From: Cercozoa sp. M6MM
Taxonomy: Eukaryota > Endomyxa: Ascetosporea
Strand: one strand, 5' to 3'
NCBI GenBank assembly: GCA_040357565.1
Contig: JBDODJ010000003.1
DNA length: 64,000 bases
Shown here one piece after another: positions 33,751 through 45,223 of this stretch; positions within the stretch are counted from its first letter, which is position 1, and every line of letters starts with the position of its first letter. Under the pieces are notes generated by a model that did no database searches, was not told the origin of the DNA, and worked only from the letters and a program-made list of their open reading frames with translations. A program made the position numbers and the translations under genes.

Positions 33751-36700
33751 GGGGGGGGTAAGGCACCACACAGGCGACTACGACGCCGCGCGAGGCGAGC
33801 CACGCGTCGCGGCCGAGCGTCAGCTGCGTGTGGCAGCGCTGCGAGTTCGGACCTACCCAACGCACACTTAATCACAAGCAGCTGCACTCTTAACTACCGG
33901 TACGAATGGACAGAACAACGGTACCGCCATAGATGTGCACAAAGACCGGCCAGCCGCCCTGCTTGTTGGCGAACTTTTCGTAGAACGGCGGCAGCAGCAG
34001 CGAGCCTGAACAGACGCGTGTGTTTATTTATACGTGTGGTCACCCGACTAAGTTTTGGCTACCGTGCAGACTGACACCGTCCTCCAGTGGCACCTACGGT
34101 TGCACGTGTATAATCGCACACATGCCAACTGACAACTGCAAAAGCGATCGATCACACCTCGATGAATTGACGTGTCGGCATTTCGAGCTTTCGCTCCTTG
34201 AGTGCCGACTTGAGCTGCGCGAATATTCAGTATTTGTGAACGCTTTTTGTATTTGTCTGGCGACAGGAAAATACGAGAAAGTTTGTACCTCGGCATTGTC
34301 GCGCAGCACCTGCTTGGTCGACTTGGTAACCGTCTCGACAATATCCGTGTAGGGCAGCACGACGCCATTCTGCGCGCCGCGCGACTGTCGCAAGAAGAAA
34401 CGTCCGCGCGGAGCAAAGTTCACCGACTGCCACTCGTCAGTCCTGCGGTAGGCAGGTATACACTGGACTGGACTGGCAAGGGGTATAACTGCTGATACAC
34501 GTCGTCGTTGAACGGTAGCAGCTGCGCGAACTCGCCGGACGAAACGTCGAACTGAACCGAGTGCAGCAGTTTGGTGCGCGACATTGGTTGCGACAGCATG
34601 TGCACCGTCACCTGTGAGTGTGACATGTGTCAACCCGTCAGTCAAACCGTAACGTACAGTCACAGCTGGTCAGATGGTACGATATCATCGGTGCGTTGCA
34701 CGGCGACGATGTTGCCGACGTTGAAGGTGGCACTCGTGACGACCTGCGTTTTTTTATTTTGCCCGCGAGAGGAATATACAGAAAAAAGGTGTACACGACG
34801 GTTGCCGTTCATGTCCCAGCTAACTAGCTGCGCGTACTGCGCCGCCTCCTCCGAGGCGACCTCATCGGCAGACACCTATAAAACCAGGGTAGGATGGGGG
34901 TAGGTAGGTAGACAGGTAGGTAGGTAGACATGGTAGGTAGGTAGGTAGGTAGATAGGTAGGTAGGTAGGTAGGCAGATAGGTAGGGCAGGACGGGGTACA
35001 TCATCCACATCGAGAACGAGACCGTCGACGAAGAAAGCACGCGAAGTTTCGATCCAGCGAGCGTTGTTGCGTTTGAACAGCGCCGCGTCGTCGCCGCCGA
35101 TCGTGGCGACGCACAGGTCTACAGGAGAAAGGCAGGGTTAAGAGAGGTAAAGGGTGAGAGGGGGAAGGGTTTAGAGAAGTAAAGGGTGAGAGAGGGGGTA
35201 AAGCAACGTACCAGTGTCCACATCGAGCGTGAGCAAAAAGTTGCGCTCGTTGCGCTGCTTGCGATCCAGCGTGCGCACAAAGAGTCGACCTACAAGCCAC
35301 CGCACATTTAACCAGTCCACATGGTCGTCCACATGGTAGTTCAAATGGTAGTTCAAATGGTAGTCCACAAGGTTGTCCAAATGTACCGTCCTCCAGGAAG
35401 GTGACCTGCGTCGGGTAACTACACGTCGTGTCGCGCTCCTCACCGCTGCGCAGATTGATCTGGGAGGGGGGTAAGAGGTAAAGGGGGCAGAGTAGGGGTG
35501 GAACAAGCCCTACCGCGCCAGTGTCGTCGCACGGTAGCGTCACATCGACAGTGTTGCCGCACTGCGGTCCAAAAATAGCCACCCGTAGTCCAACTTTACT
35601 TAAAGGGAAGGTTAAATCGATACAGTGAGATGCAGACGCAGACGCCAGTCCGGGTTACGCTCACCAGCCTTCGGGTACGGCACCTGGACAAAACCGCATG
35701 TTTGTAGATGGACCGAACATTGGAGGTACATCTGTACCTGAACGGTGGACACGTAGGGCGCTTCGAACTCGGTCATGTCGAAGAAGGGCACGTCTACATG
35801 GACGGCGGGGGGGGGGGGTAAATGGGTAAAGATTGTTAAAAACGTAGAGGCTACGGCTCTCATCCGAGTGCAGGAATGCGAGGACCTGCGAGTCGGGCGA
35901 CCACCTGTCCATTTGGACACATGTTAGTACACTCAGTGCTCTTCAGAAATATAGAGTACCACATGGCAGACGACTCGCCAAAGATTTCCTCCTCAAAGAC
36001 CCAGTTGTGCACACCTAAGGTGAAGGCATGGAGGGTGCAAAGGGACAAGAGAGCCAAGGGACAAGAGAGGGCAGGAGGTAAACAAGGTACCGTTCATGAC
36101 ACCCGGCTTGGCGTCGTTTGTGACACGCACAGCGGCACCTGATTATTTGTCCAAGCAGTACAGTCCAACAGTACGGTCCAAAGAGGACACAATAGTGTAC
36201 AGGTGGACAGGTACCATGCTGCGTGTTGCCACGCTCAAGCACGTCGTCCGAGTCGACGACGAAAACGTCGCCCTCGCTGACGTAGGCCACCTTGGCACTG
36301 TTTGGCGAGAAGGCCACCACCTGTTGACGCGTGCCGGCACTCAGATAAGCCTGCTTGCTGCCTTGCACCTAAAGGATAGGAGATAAGGTAAAGAAAGTGG
36401 GGAGGGAGGTAGAGCTTAAAGCAGTGTATACCAGCGCGTGCTGCGCCGAGTACGAGTGGCGCCACTGCTTCTGCTCGTCGCTCGCAACCAATGTGAAAGC
36501 AGCATCCGGCGAAACAAAGTAGCGCTACAAAAGGAAGCCCAAAAGAAATGAAAACCCGAAGAATAAGCCGCAAAACGCTTATTTTACATTGTAGTGTCCA
36601 AACTCGGCACGAGCACTCTCGCCATCAACGATCTTGTCTGACTCTTCAGTTTCGACATCGTAGCTGCGAAGTCATCAAAATAACTCAACTCTTAGCACTT

Positions 36701-37077
36701 AAAAACGAAAGTTACCGCGAAATATCGCCTGTAGCAGCGTCAAGAATTCCGTAACTTTCACCATCACCGAGCCAGTAGACCTACACATCCGCGCGGATGT
36801 CTGTTTCAACCGATCTGCCGGAAAAGCAGCTTACTGAAGCGTATTTGGCGCTGAACCACCCGGAGTACACTTCATCAAAGGTCACTCTGCGCAAATCGCA
36901 TCGCTATGAAACAACAGACAGCCGTTGTTTTTTATCTGTTTACCGACGGAACTCATCATCGCGCACAGAGTCTACGATCGCTGCGATCACGAACACTGCT
37001 GCAGTGAGGCCAATAGCGGATCCAATTCCAAACCAGGTGCTGCGCATGCTGCCAGCACCGCTGCTGCCCGCCTCCAT
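32613..37077 (-). CDS. Dipeptidyl-peptidase IV-like serine protease (S9), type II membrane protein
   Basis: S9B enzymes cleave Xaa-Pro dipeptides from peptide N-termini. The start at 37077 has a short cytosolic head and a signal anchor (IGLTAAVFVIAAIV). ITFDEVYSGWFS, then RYFVSPDAAFTLVASDEQKQWRHSY and later beta-propeller blades follow (VVAFSPNSAKVAYVSEGDVFV, RWSPDSQVLAFLHSDES). The hydrolase domain carries the nucleophile in ALFGHSFGGFMA (about 33385-33420). The Asp is in LLIHGTADDNVHFQ (33017-33058), and the His is in YTNEDHAIP (about 32785-32815). The stop is at 32613-32615. More than 15 introns, several with G-rich (sense C-rich) tracts, microsatellites or minisatellites. Family length, about 750 residues, is right. 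A 10-N gap falls inside one intron. Confidence 0.85.
32948..32984. repeat. (TA)n-rich repeat in DPP intron
   Basis: ATATAC/ATATAT run between the exon carrying the active-site Asp and the one carrying the His. Confidence 0.8.
33638..33760. repeat. (TG)n microsatellite with 10-N gap, then poly-G
   Basis: A TG run broken by ten N at 33684-33693 and followed by a G run and GGTAAGG, the complement of the C-rich intron tract seen throughout. It lies in a DPP intron. Confidence 0.9.
34898..34990. repeat. (GGTA)n repeat in DPP intron
   Basis: Tandem GGTA with GACA/GATA variants, on the plus strand; the sense strand of the host gene reads (TACC)n. Confidence 0.85.
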
Positions 37078-37307
37078 TTTTGTGCGAATGCAGAGGGTGT
37101 GCTAAAGTGCTCCTCTAGTGCAATCGCTATAATATGCGGCTAATCCGCTACAGGATAGCACAGGTGCGTCTTTAGTGCTGCTGTCAACACCGGAATAAAA
37201 CCGACTTGATAAACAAAACAGAAAAAGTGCTCTCCAGCCCGTAATCTAGAGGACGCACGTTGTGTCGACGCGTCATAGTGATCCCGAAGTGACAGACAAC
37301 GCGCGAG

Positions 37308-39241
37308 ATGGCGAAATCGCCCGTGTCATACGACTCGCTGCAGCGCAATGAGGTTGGCCCCCCGGTCGTTCAGTCTCCCACCACTCGCGATTTCGCATAT
37401 CTCTCGCAGGTGCAGCTGACCGACGTCAATGTCGAGTACAGTGACACTGCACTGAGGTATTTCCAGTGTCTGTGTGTTTTTGGAGCACTCAATGCAGGTG
37501 TACGGTAGTCTGACTGACGATGAGCAAGATGGCCTGCTGCACGAGACACCAGTCTCGCCAGTCAGGGTTTCTGTCTTCAGTCTGAGAATAGTGGCAATAA
37601 CTCTGACTCTTTGTAGAGATCGAGCACTGGCAAGTCGGGCCTCCTGGCAGTTGTGTTGTGGTTTGTGTTCAACACGTCAATCTCCAATGTCAACAAGGTG
37701 CGTTCTCCTAAAGTGTCGCCTGTCCAGTACAGCACACGTTGTTTCATAGATCTTGATGGCTTCCCAAGAATTTAAGTTTCCTCTGACACTGACGTGCTGT
37801 CATATGGCGACGTGCTTTCTCATGGTTTACCCCTGTTAAAACCCCTGCCTTGTTATTCTATATGACATCTTGTGCTCAGTCGACGCTCAGTTTGACGACA
37901 GAGACGCCGTTGTTTGGCGGGTTTTCGTACCAGCGAACGCCTTCGGGCACGTACTGCCAATGTTATGAGTTCCTTTTCCTTTCCTTCTTTTACCCCCCCC
38001 CCCCCCCCCCCCCGTAGTGTGAGAATGCGCATCTTTGCATTGGCTGCCACGTTCGCTCTGTCTGTCGTGCTCGGTAACTACCATTTAGTGTCTGTGTAAC
38101 CTATGTTTAAGTTTGCTGAGTGTAGGCAACATTGGACTCAAGTACGTCTATCCTTCGTTTGCACAAATGATTGGCGCTGCCACGCCGATTGCCACTGTGT
38201 ACTACCAGTTCTATCCCGAGCCTACACCCGACCCTCTCCACCTATCCCCTATACACATGTACCCTCTGTGTGCAGTTTCTTGGCAGTGACAGTGCAAGGC
38301 AAAAGTTTTCACCGCAACGCCTACTTGGCATTGATTCCAGTCACTGTGGGTGCTGTCATGTGCGCTAAAATGGAGGTCAACTTTCATGTCGTTGGGTATG
38401 TGCGACCTCTAATCCTTCCGCACGGATGCTCCGATTATTGACGTGTGTGTCGACAGGTTTATTGCGCTGCTGGGTGCCCTGGCGACGCGTGCTCTCAAGT
38501 CAGTGCTCGGTAGGACACTGTGTTTGACCAGATTATTGGTAGTTAGCACGTGTGTTTTTGTTTGGACAGGCGACATCCTGCTGAGTGGCACCAACAAGGA
38601 CAATGAGGGGAAACTCGACTCGATGAATTTGCTCTACTACATGTCACAGTCGTCGGTACACGCGTTTCTCCCTTGTCAGTCTAAAATGACCGCCTCGACT
38701 GACCACACTTGTTGTCTGTGTGCAGGCAACGTTGCTGTTCGCGTTCGCCTTGTTTTTCGAAGTGCCGTCGCTCCTGTCGAGTGAAGAACTCTGGCTCAAA
38801 GGCACCTGGACTCCGGCTACAGACTGGCCCTCCTGGCTCATCTTGGTACAGTTAAACACCTACCAGTACAGATGCACCGCTATGCCTGGTTGTTTTAGTC
38901 ATCGTTGAACGCCTTCTTGTGCAACTTGACGAACTTTTTGGTGACGAAACATTTCTCAGCCGTCACTCTGCAGGTGTGTCCTTCTCTTTTAACGAGCATG
39001 CATGCGTGTGTACTCGTGCTGGATGGAGTAGGTACTGGGAGCATTCAAACTGTCGCTCGGCATCGCTGTGTCTCTCCTGGTGTTCCACAACGCCATCACA
39101 AAACTCGCTGCTCTCGGCGTCGTTCTTATCGTAGCAATGACTGCTATCTTTCTTTTTACTCTCATTATTGTTGGTTCTGTCGTGCAGGTCTTTGGTAGCT
39201 ACCAGTACGGCCGCTGGCGCAAGGTGGCTCCTTCCGCCTGA
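37308..39241 (+). CDS. Sugar-phosphate/nucleotide-sugar transporter (TPT/SLC35 family)
   Basis: A multi-pass transporter of the drug/metabolite superfamily, likely in Golgi or plastid/ER membrane. The hydrophilic head (MAKSPVSYDSLQRNEV) is followed by LLAVVLWFVFNTSISNVNK, ILMASQEFKFPLTLTCCHM, NIGLKYVYPSFAQMIGAATP, YLALIPVTVGAVMCAKMEV and, in the second half, LDSMNLLYYMSQSS and ISVSLLVFHNAITKL-type helices. These are the usual TPT landmarks (N-x-x-NK, F-P-L-T-L, Y-V-x-x-S-F, L-L-Y-Y-M). The last helix ends VFGSYQYGRWRKVAPSA, with a stop at 39239-39241. About eleven introns, including a poly-C tract ending GTAG at about 37991-38017. The exact substrate is not readable. Confidence 0.78.
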
Positions 39242-40024
39242 GCGAAAGAGATTCATCGGCCGCCGTACGCGTCCTTGCGCTTCAGCCCAGTGCATCGTTC
39301 AATTTGCTTGTTTCGTTGTTCGCCGCGCCGTTCGTTAATTATTTCACGCCTGGCCGTTCCTTTCTGTTACCGTACGGCATAGCGTTTCTCAACCAGTCAA
39401 GTTGTCATCTGACTACTCGTCAGCGCGGACGATCAAATCTGAACCAGTATGGTTAATAGTGAAGGATTTGTTTTGCTAGGTATCTCCTGCATTACATCCT
39501 TCTACCTTGCATTGTCAAGTGTTATGCAGACCTGACTTCCTAGCTTGGGTCAAGCTCTCTACAGCTCACGCACTTTGACTGCAGGTATCTCTTCTCCAGC
39601 TTCCTTCTACGGAGCTCTTGTCCCTTCGCACTTGATACGTTCTGCCGTGATAGTGCTTGGGCTGTTTTCTTTAAATTGCCATCAACAAGCCTTCGACCTT
39701 TCGACGACCTTTTACAAGGGTATGTCTTCTAATCCTCCGCGTCGACGCCATTCTAACTGACGTTTTACTTCCTTTATTTAGTCGTCTTCAAATACCTTAG
39801 TTACTGGTTTCCATACCGAAACATTTCGTTCAGATATTTTACTGATAAGGACTTGGCGGTCGATCGATTGGATTAAATGGCGTTTGAACGCGACTGGAAG
39901 GTTTGGGTTACCCGGACCGCAACTGTTTAATCGACTCGCCTCGCGATCGAACAAGGCAGTCAGAGTTTAAACTCCAAACCCGACTTCCAGTCGCCTAAAG
40001 CAAACTGTTTGCAAACTCAGAGAC
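39242..40024. other. Intergenic region
   Basis: No exon chain with consistent frame was found. Short open stretches exist (for example 39545-39760) but lack domain-like sequence or good splice partners. Confidence 0.5.
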
Positions 40025-40604
40025 ATGTGGGCTATTGCGCTGCTCTTTGCGGCAGGATGCGGCGCTCTAGAGTGCTACTGGGGTGTGCCCGCACAGAGTC
40101 ACCCGCCGGAAAACCTCGTTTGTGCCTGCGATGCTGCAACGTACAGTGCAGTCTAGAGATACTCAACATGCACCCGTATTGATATTGTAGAGGACGCTGG
40201 CGAAACTGCACGCTGCAACAGACACTCACGCAAAGCAGCAGCTGCGCAACGCAGTGCAACGACACTCTTGCTCGTGGAGGTTGCTGTTGGAACGGTAGCC
40301 AGTTGTTATCTTCGTTTTCACTAGTTTTGTCAAAACTATAGTTGAGTTCAGTGGTACTGTTGAGTGTAAAAGTAGCACTGGTGGATCAGGATGACCCTAT
40401 GTTTGACACGCCTTTTTGCGTCGAAGCTGATGGTACTAAGACCGTGATGATGATCGTCGAAAACTGAGAGTCTGTTTTGTAGCATACGAGATGATGGATC
40501 GCGTCATGCTATGTCAGTGCCAACGCCAGATTAGCTCCACTGACACCAAAGCGCAAGCAGTCGCAGCAGGTGCACTTATTCGTGAATGCTTGCCGATGGA
40601 CTAA
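40025..40604 (+). CDS. Small secreted Cys-rich protein
   Basis: Found by frame continuity, not by ORF length. The ATG at 40025 gives a signal peptide (MWAIALLFAAGCGALEC), then ENLVCACDAAT, an intron (about 40143-40190), a second exon with RWRNCTLQQTL and CATQCNDTLARGGCCWN, an intron (about 40294-40351), a third exon ending VDQDDPMFDTPFCVEADA, an intron (about 40430-40479), and a last exon MDRVMLCQCQRQIS to GALIRECLPMD with stop TAA 40602-40604. All joins keep one frame. About 140 residues with 14 Cys, so a disulphide-rich secreted protein. No family recognised. The acceptor of the third exon is the least certain join. Confidence 0.5.
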
Positions 40605-41405
40605 ATCCGGAACTTGGAACTGAGACGACAAACACCCTAACGGGCAATATCTGCTCAGTAGTAGCACGGAGGTAAACTGTGCAATCTAAGCCAAAAGACC
40701 CCCGAAAGTCAAGCACTTTCTCGTTTTCTGGCTACACAAGCAGCGTTCCCGAAACAAGCATTCTAGCAGCGCAGATTAGAGCGTTTGACCATCTTACCTA
40801 GTCCAAGATGTATCAAGCACATCCTGGTTGCTTTCTAATACACCGTTGACTGACCGGGTTGTGTGACTGACCCGGAAATTGTGACCATTTCGAGTCCGAC
40901 CCAGAAGGCCCAAGCATTGACTGCAGAGTGCAACAAAAGTATCACAGGTCAGCAGAGAGTATTTTTGGTTCACTCTGCAGCAAGAGACTGGTCAAACAAT
41001 GCTCTCTGGGACCAGGCCAGGTGGGGATCATTCTTATCTCCCGACATACTGCGTTTCGTAGAGGCTAGAGTAGTCAGTAGGCTGGGTTTTCTAGAAATAG
41101 AACGATCCGAGTGACTGAGACTGCACCACTAGCACCGCACAGTGCAGAAATCACAATCCTCAATAGATTAAAAGCAAGTCCAAAGTGGTCCACATGTGAC
41201 CAGTCACATGGACACTCGCTGTTCTGAGAGTGACATGCTTTTGGGACTTAGTTGACACTTCATCTGCAGTAAGCTGGTGCCACTAGCCGTGTGACACGTG
41301 TGTGCTGGGTCACTGTGTCTCTGGGATACTCAGAAGTGCTCGTGTTGTGTGCACAGAGAAAGGCAGAGAGAAAAAAGAAAGCAAGAAAGACAAGTAGAGA
41401 AGGAG
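40605..41405. other. Intergenic region upstream of the RGS gene
   Basis: No supported exon. An open frame at 40863-41114 has no ATG start and no recognisable domain. An imperfect inverted repeat (TCCACATGTGAC/TCACATGGA) lies at about 41188-41211. Confidence 0.45.
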
Positions 41406-42717
41406 ATGCGCCTAATCTCCAAACTCAAGGACTTTTGGCACCGCGGCGCACGAGAGAAGATCGCCACCGCGCTGGCCGCCACCGAGCGCGCCTTTGCGCA
41501 GATCCGCGCCGCACAACGCGAGCTGGGCCGCATCAGTGCGCGACAGGCTGCCGAGCTGGTGCTGCTGCGACAGAAGATGCACGTGCGTCGCAAGCTGGGC
41601 ACTCTGGTGGCGCAGCAAACCGCCGCCCTTGCCCTTCGTCGCGGTACACTTACCTTGTTTTTTGAGGATACCTATTTATCATTATCTTTCTGATAAACCG
41701 AGTGTGCTGTCTATGTATGTGTTTCTGTGTGCACAGAGTTCCTGACACTCGCTGGCGAACATCCCATGGCCGACTTGCCAGCCAAACGGTGTCTTTCATT
41801 CACTTAAGCTTCTTGTGCAAGGGTAGGAGCACTGATGTTTGTGCATTGTCGTACAGCCTCACGCGTATTGCCTCGCGTGCCAGCGGCGAGCTGCAGCGAC
41901 AAGTGACCGCCATCAAGCGTGCCCACGAGCAGGAGCAGGCGCTGACGCCGTGTGCAGTCCAGGCGCTGGTGCAGGTGCACGTCGAGTTGTGCCTGTTGCA
42001 ACACAAGCTGCAGCGCACAGTGGTGACAGTGACACACTGTGTCGTTGTGCCACACTACAAGGAGTTCGACGACATCCTGGTCGAGCTGGTGCCCGAGTCT
42101 GTCAGTGCCAGCACCAGTGCCAGTGTCAGTGCCAGTGCCAGTGTCACTGGCGTTGTCGTTGACATTGACGACACCCCGACTCAAGTGAGTCAAGTCAAGC
42201 TCCACCGAGACGACATCAAGCTGCGACAACTCATCGAGCACGAGTTGGGCGTCGAGTACCTCACGCGCTTCCTGGCCTCTGAGTACTCACAGGAGAACAT
42301 TGACTTCTGGCTGGCGTGCCGACATTTCCAGACTCTTTTTGATGGGACCGAGCAAGGTACAGTACATCTAGACCTTCTCTGTGTCTCCATATATCTTATG
42401 TCTTGTGTACAGACGGTGACTGCCCAGCGAACAAAGAGACCGTTCGCATCAAGATCGACAAGGCCGGTCTCGACTACGACGAGATCGCCGCCAAGGCGCA
42501 GTGGATTCACGACGAGTTCGTCTCGACCGAGTCTCTGCGCGAAGTCAACATCAAGGACACAGAGCGACTCCTGGTCGTGCACAAGTGCGAGCACAAGCTG
42601 CTACACCGCGACATATTCTGTGCCGCCGCCGAAGAGGTGCTCGCGCTCATTGAGACCGACAGCTTCCGGCGCTTCAAGCGATCGCCGCTCTTCCAGGAGT
42701 TCCTGCAGAAGCTTTGA
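41406..42717 (+). CDS. RGS-domain protein (regulator of G-protein signalling)
   Basis: RGS domains speed GTP hydrolysis by G-alpha subunits. The C-terminal domain runs from LRQLIEHELGVEYLTRFL through SEYSQENIDFWLACRHFQ (about 42225-42335), an intron (about 42357-42412), ETVRIKIDKAGLDYDEI and AEEVLALIETDSFRRFKRSPLF to the stop at 42715-42717. The key family residues (S-x-E-N-x-x-F-W, and the terminal D-S-F-x-R-F) are present. The N-terminal half is coiled coil (AATERAFAQIRAAQRELGRI, then ELQRQVTAIKRAHEQEQAL). A Ser/Ala/Thr/Val repeat (SASTSASVSASASV) separates the two. The start is the ATG at 41406. Introns lie at about 41644-41736 and 41791-41858. A class C GPCR gene lies 13 kb downstream. 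Confidence 0.88.
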
Positions 42718-42837
42718 GACGGCAATCGTTTCCCGTCTCACCGACACCATTGTACTAACAGCATTGCAACGCAAAAGACGCTGACGCGTCTATAGATACC
42801 ACTGTACAGTAGTTACTGTACTCAACTGAAGCTCCGG

Positions 42838-42952
42838 TACCTTTTCCTTTGCTTCCAGTACGCAGTACCGCCCTGGCAACGTGAGTAGTATCGCCTATTT
42901 GACGTTCCCAGACAACGGACCCGATTCCATGCGATGGTTGGTACAGATAGCG
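42838..42952. repeat. Dispersed repeat copy
   Basis: Shares CGTTCCC(C)AGACAACG, then a CCATG/TTCATG word and GGTTGGTACAG, in the same order and spacing, with 63835-63885. Confidence 0.55.
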
Positions 42953-43104
42953 AGCTAATATCATTCGATACAGTCTAAGTAGCTACCATAATACAGCACG
43001 ATAGTACCCCGAAGAAGATGTCCTGGGGAACAAAATGTAAAATGTGAGTTGGCTGGCCACACCCGACCTAAGCGGGCAGTGGATTACGGCAATGCGCTTG
43101 TGTG

Positions 43105-43422
43105 TTACCGCAGCCCTCTCAGATAGGGATCAGGGGAGTGGTAAAGAGGGTACTTTGCCGGTGATGCAAATATCTCAGAAAAGTCCGTTCTTGGAGGAGA
43201 ATGGCCAAGTGTCAGTTTGAGTAAATTATTCCAGCGGTTCAGTTGGGCGGCAAAGGAGTGGACGGGAAAGCCATCCGCCAGATGGCAACTGTAGAAAGGA
43301 CAGTCAGTAAAGGGTTGCCTTGTAAGCTTGACACATGAAGTGACGTATTCTCTTGCATCTCTTTGAAGCGTCGACCACGAGAAGCGGTTCTGGAAAGGCA
43401 GAGGACAGGTAGAAACGAAGAC
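43105..43422 (-). pseudogene. Possible retroelement integrase remnant
   Basis: Minus-strand frame with FSWSTLQRDAREYVTSC, which resembles the F-x-W-x-x-L-x-x-D-x-x-x-Y-V-x-x-C core of the zinc-binding integrase head of Ty3/gypsy-type retrotransposons. The second Cys pair partner is missing, there is no recognisable catalytic core, and no LTR was found. If real, it is a decayed fragment; it could equally be chance. The duplicated block lies immediately 5' on the same strand. Confidence 0.22.
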
Positions 43423-43525
43423 AACTTGCCGCGCGTGTCGACGAGTGACTGGTCTTGCACGAGCTGCCGGATGGCGGCGTCTGCTCAATACAGAAAGCAC
43501 ATGACCAAAACGGTTCATTCTCGAT
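43423..43525 (-). repeat. Duplicated block, copy 1 (103 bp)
   Basis: Near-identical to 45907-46012 except for a 3-bp deletion. Read on the minus strand, it spans the end of an intron (a T-rich tract ending CTGTAG in copy 2, shortened here) and an exon-like stretch AAIRQLVQDQSLVDTRGK. The sequence diverges completely on both sides. Confidence 0.85.
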
Positions 43526-44532
43526 AAGTCGAACTGATTCTCGCCTGACTAGTGCTGTAACTACTACCGTGACGTTAGTAGACGATATATACGCCCATAC
43601 GATACACATAAGCTATCGAATATGTTTTAAGCCAAACAAAAAGAGAGGGAGTGCACCGACAAAAAAGGGAAATTTGAAATTTATATTCACCAGAAGTAAC
43701 ACTTCGTGGTGTGGATACGGGACCCCCCCAGACACAGCCACCTCTTCTCTTCTTTTATTTTTCAACAACGCCGACAGAAAACAGTATTCTTCTACTTGCA
43801 AGTGCATCACGCCGAGTCGAGCAGTGCGGCAGCTGGACGTGCTGCAGGTCGGTCTACCAGGCCATTCGCTCGTCCAGTCGAGATGTTCTGGATCTAGTAT
43901 TGCCTGGTACAAGTAGCGCTGCTAACTAACTGTCAACTAGCACACAGCCGCACACAGCAGCAAACAAAGTTATAGCTCGCTTAAGTTGTCAGTTATAGCC
44001 AAAAATACCTGTTCCGGTGTTCCCGATCTCGCTGAGCGCAATTAGAGGTTTAGGCACGTCTATTAGGCAGGAAATACTAGTGGAAGCTCAGGACTGCCCA
44101 CAAAAGTGTCACTAGTCACCGGCGCTGTGGGTGGAGAAACGCGCACGGAGTGACTGATTTTGTTTGCAAACTTGATTTTTGTTGCGGCTCGAGAGCACGT
44201 CGGGAGGTGTGCAACGGCTTTTGTGCAGTTTTGAGAGCCCGCTGCACACGTCCCACATCTAATCTAAGCACGTTCTTGCTGTGGGCGCGGCTTCTGGGCG
44301 TTTCAAGTGGGTGTGTGCAGCGTGATGGGGCGAGTGTAGTGACACTCTGGCACACCTTGGAAGGTCGGATGGATTCCGGTGTAGCCATGTGAGTGCTTGG
44401 CACGCGATTTGTACAAAAAATTGGCCCCTTCTTTCACCACGCATTGTGTGAGTTTGAGACTTGTGATACGAGAAACTACCGAACGCCAGAGTGCACTGTG
44501 CACTATAAGAACGCTTTTTTGCGCTTTGTGAA

Positions 44533-45223
44533 ATGGTGAGTTTTCTGTGTGCCTGCGTTTCACTGTGCAACACTGTTGTTTGGTGCGTCGATGCACTGTG
44601 GGAGTGGTTTCTGGGCTGCTCCGAGAGTCCACTTCACTTTTGTCGTTTTTGTTTTGGCCCGTCGTTTTCTGTCTTTTGTTTTGTCTTTATACAGTCAGTG
44701 CATTCACGAGTCTCTGTCTCTGTGTGCGTGTGCGCAGACTTTCCTGCGCAACCTCTTCGGGTGCCTGCGTGCACCCCCTGACAACGAGACGGCGCCGACG
44801 CCTGCAGGCCCTGGGCCGTCGTGCGAGCATGAGAAGCACCTGCTGCTGCTGCTGAACAGCGACGCGGCCGCTCGCGAGTGCTGGCGTCTGCAGCTGCAGC
44901 GCCAGCAGGAGCGAGGCGCGTCTTTCCGCGTCTGCTGGAAGCGCCGGCAGCAGCAGCAGCGCCTGCAACTCCGCGAACTCGCCGTCGAAGCTGCTGCCGC
45001 CGTTCGAGAGCGACAGGAACGACTCGAGCGCGAGCGTCTGGAGGCACTCGAGCTCGAGCGTGAGGCGCGAGTGCTGCGCGTCGCCCGCCGTGCGCGCGAG
45101 CTGTTCCGCCACTTGCTGGAGCTTCGGCTGCAGCACGCCATCGCCGTGCGCTGCAGCAGTGCGCAGCCTTGCGCGCTCGAAGCGCGCTGCGGCTCGCCTC
45201 CTCACTTTCACCGTCGTCGCTGA
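44533..45223 (+). CDS. Coiled-coil protein, Arg/Glu/Gln-rich
   Basis: The first exon appears to be the ATG alone (44533-44535), directly followed by GTGAGT. The intron runs to the acceptor at about 44738, and the second exon continues TFLRNLFGCLRAPPDNE. The rest is a long charged helix (ECWRLQLQRQQERGASF, RQERLERERLEALELERE, RRARELFRHLLELRLQ), so a coiled coil of about 130 residues. A stop is at 45221-45223. The G-C-L near the start could be a lipidation site, but this is speculative. Long open frames on the minus strand here are shadows of GC-rich coding DNA. No family recognised. Confidence 0.6.

Larger units (their letters stand above)
42718..44532. other. Long intergenic region with repeats and possible gene remnants
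   Basis: About 1.8 kb. It contains a dispersed-repeat copy (42838-42952), a copy of the 103-bp duplicated block (43423-43525), and a minus-strand open frame (43105-43518) with weak integrase-like sequence. The 43530-44530 part shows no exon chain I can support. Confidence 0.5.

Noticed and set aside
40863-41114. 83-codon open frame
   Set aside because: No ATG start, no signal peptide, no splice partner of matching frame.
43455-43916. 153-codon plus-strand open frame
   Set aside because: Low-complexity mixed sequence without an ATG in good context, splice partners or domain; overlaps the duplicated block in antisense.
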